Source: Mucilaginibacter geliditolerans
Lineage (GTDB): Bacteria; Bacteroidota; Bacteroidia; Sphingobacteriales; Sphingobacteriaceae
Assembly: GCF_014200495.1 (NCBI RefSeq)
Contig: NZ_JACHBY010000003.1
Coordinates: forward strand, 744,001 to 808,000
DNA: 64,000 nt
Direction: 5' to 3'
Part shown: piece after piece, positions 62,822-64,000 of the stretch
Layout of the letters: each line of letters opens with the position of its first letter
How positions within the stretch are numbered: position 1 is the first letter of the stretch
The notes under the pieces: model-generated
What the model saw: only the letters and a program-made list of their open reading frames with translations
Told to the model about the DNA's origin: nothing
Databases searched by the model: none
Made by a program: the position numbers and the translations under genes

Positions 62822-63127
62822 ATGGATATTATCGGCAACAAATTTTCGGTGGACTTTGGGATGGCGAAAGCGACACTTTACATTGAGAGCGGAACATCGT
62901 TAACATTTACTATTACAGAAAAAGGCGGCAATCAGGAAGGTACTACAGAAACCGTTGCCACGGAAATGACCGAACTAAGGCCCCAACTGTTTATGGTGAC
63001 CTGGAAAGAGAAGAATGGCAATACCATTACCCAGGTGCAGGATTATGAAAACGGCATTATATATTCAAACTGGACGTCCCCGGCCGGAGAGTTTACCCAT
63101 GCGAAAGGGACACTTAAGCGGATTTAA
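62822..63127 (+). CDS. MoaF-like lipocalin-fold protein
   Basis: The 101-residue protein has MDIIGNKFSVDFGMAKATLYIESGTSLTFTITEKG, TVATEMTELRPQLFMVTWKEKNGNTITQVQDYENGIIYSNWTSPAG and GTLKRI, the beta pattern of MoaF-related domains. No signal peptide. Function unknown. It is convergent with the next gene. Confidence 0.72.
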   Translation: MDIIGNKFSVDFGMAKATLYIESGTSLTFTITEKGGNQEGTTETVATEMTELRPQLFMVTWKEKNGNTITQVQDYENGIIYSNWTSPAGEFTHAKGTLKRI

Positions 63128-63133
63128 AATAGT

Positions 63134-63523
63134 TTAGCGCCCTTTATAACCCGGCGAAAATACGATGGCCATAATTACTACCAGGCTGGCCCCATACAAA
63201 ACTGCCGTGCCTACCCATACATCATGCCATACGGTGCGCCTTTTACGGGTTTTGTTATAGGCAGCAGCGCGGTATGCTTTTACATATGCCGAATCTTGCA
63301 ACAGCGTGGTATCGCTTACGCTGGTTTTAACGGGTTTAAAATAATCTGAAGTGCTGTTGTGCCGGTCTTTTCTGAACTTTTTCATATCGGCATCATTCAG
63401 CCTGAATTTGTGGGCATCCGACTGCGCGATATGAACCAGCGAATCCACAGGCTGATCTTTTGCCATTAACATGGATGCAGGGAGTATGGCGATAAAGAGG
63501 CTTACAAGCAAATACTTTAACAT
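63134..63523 (-). CDS. Small exported/membrane hypothetical protein
   Basis: The 129-residue protein has a signal peptide (MLKYLLVSLFIAILPASMLMA), a polar middle with DAHKFRLNDADMKKFRKDRHNSTSDYFKP and a C-terminal membrane helix (VGTAVLYGASLVVIMAIVF). Family unknown to me. The regular topology supports a real gene. Confidence 0.65.
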   Translation of the reverse strand: MLKYLLVSLFIAILPASMLMAKDQPVDSLVHIAQSDAHKFRLNDADMKKFRKDRHNSTSDYFKPVKTSVSDTTLLQDSAYVKAYRAAAYNKTRKRRTVWHDVWVGTAVLYGASLVVIMAIVFSPGYKGR

Positions 63524-63664
63524 GCTGCAAAGTAATGATTTACAACCTCATTACGATAGCAACTACCTCAGTGTTATACTGATAGCTTGTTTTAACATTA
63601 TTTAACGGAAAGTGGGCCCTCTCCATTATGCTGCAAGCGGGAGACGCTTGCAGCAGGGAAAGTT

Positions 63665-63898
63665 TTACATTCGCAATCTTAACGACACTGATCTTCCTAA
63701 AGCCTGCACCAGTTCTGAGTCCAGTTCGGAGTGGCCGTCTTTCTGCTTCCAAACCAATTTTATATCCCTAATCAGTTCTACTTTTTCGCCGTTAAGGAGC
63801 AGTTCAATCTCAGTAGTGTTTTGGTTTATTGATTTACTGTCTACTATTTGGTAAACGTAATCATTATCCTTAAATGTTATTCGTAATGGTAATCCCAT
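63665..63898 (-). CDS. Small hypothetical protein (conserved-looking)
   Basis: The 77-residue protein begins MGLPLRITFKDNDYVYQIVDSKS and contains TEIELLLNGEKVELIRDIKLVWKQKD, then ELVQALGRSVSLRLRM. It has a compact alternating pattern and no signal peptide. I think similar proteins occur in related genomes but cannot name the family. The last about 100 bases of the window, beyond it, show nothing clear. Confidence 0.6.
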   Translation of the reverse strand: MGLPLRITFKDNDYVYQIVDSKSINQNTTEIELLLNGEKVELIRDIKLVWKQKDGHSELDSELVQALGRSVSLRLRM

Positions 63899-64000
63899 GC
63901 GCTAAATCCTCCGTTGTAAAGATATAATTTCAATGCTTAAGCGCACATTTTTATATAGTTAAAACAGGAATAACGCCACCTAAATTATTTAACAGCCTGA

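Noticed and set aside
1..64000. CRISPR arrays, rRNA genes, complete insertion sequences and replication origins
   Set aside because: No regularly spaced direct repeats, rRNA sequence, transposase gene or origin-like cluster was found on reading the window.

Overview
The window looks like a chromosome segment of a Bacteroidota bacterium, most likely Sphingobacteriaceae (Mucilaginibacter or Pedobacter-like). I infer this from gene content (many DUF families typical of the group, outer-membrane barrels of the OMP_b-brl_3 type, M56/BlaI pairs, two-domain FtsX permeases with a prefix domain), the absence of Shine-Dalgarno sites, and tRNA promoters that fit the Bacteroidota TTTG-N19-TAnnTTTG consensus. 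No search could be run; family names come from recognising motifs.

Region 1-14.5 kb is an accessory island. It starts with a frameshifted tyrosine-recombinase fragment, an orphan AbiEii-like nucleotidyltransferase and a truncated alpha/beta hydrolase. Its heart (1.7-11.9 kb) is a RiPP (ribosomal peptide) locus. One minus-strand operon encodes an outer-membrane barrel, a precursor peptide, a radical SAM/SPASM maturase, a C39-peptidase ABC exporter and a small HlyD-like adaptor. A divergent BlaI-type repressor and M56 metallopeptidase follow, then a cassette of three more precursors. All four precursors share a double-glycine leader. In the cores, 18 of 19 Cys have Asn three residues upstream and the other has Asp. 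Both precursor cassettes are enclosed by the same 12-bp inverted repeat. This is the best candidate for an undescribed system. The island ends in a gene-poor stretch, a decayed secreted-protein gene and a 45-nt 3' half of tRNA-Val, a likely attachment-site scar.

Region 14.5-36.3 kb is ordinary chromosome: a TetR/thioesterase pair with two matching operators, a serine hydrolase, two histidine kinases, AraC regulators, an ene-reductase/esterase group, a sialate O-acetylesterase, a TlpA-like protein, a Crp/Fnr regulator flanked by two palindromic sites, and a lipase-maturation-factor-like protein. Two families of short intergenic palindromic repeats recur here and further right.

Region 36.3-64 kb holds an AT-rich TIR-domain gene, an amber-interrupted small gene, a BamA-like barrel, two DltE-like short-chain dehydrogenases, an AT-rich ABC exporter, a GT-C glycosyltransferase, two tRNA-Pro genes (UGG and GGG), a GNAT/AraC chimeric pseudogene, an AraC/NTF2/NAD(P)-binding operon, a large FtsX permease, malate:quinone oxidoreductase coupled to a cupin, a methyltransferase and a doubly frameshifted BamA-like gene. 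Several genes are broken by single-base changes, some in homopolymers, so either decay or assembly error must be considered.
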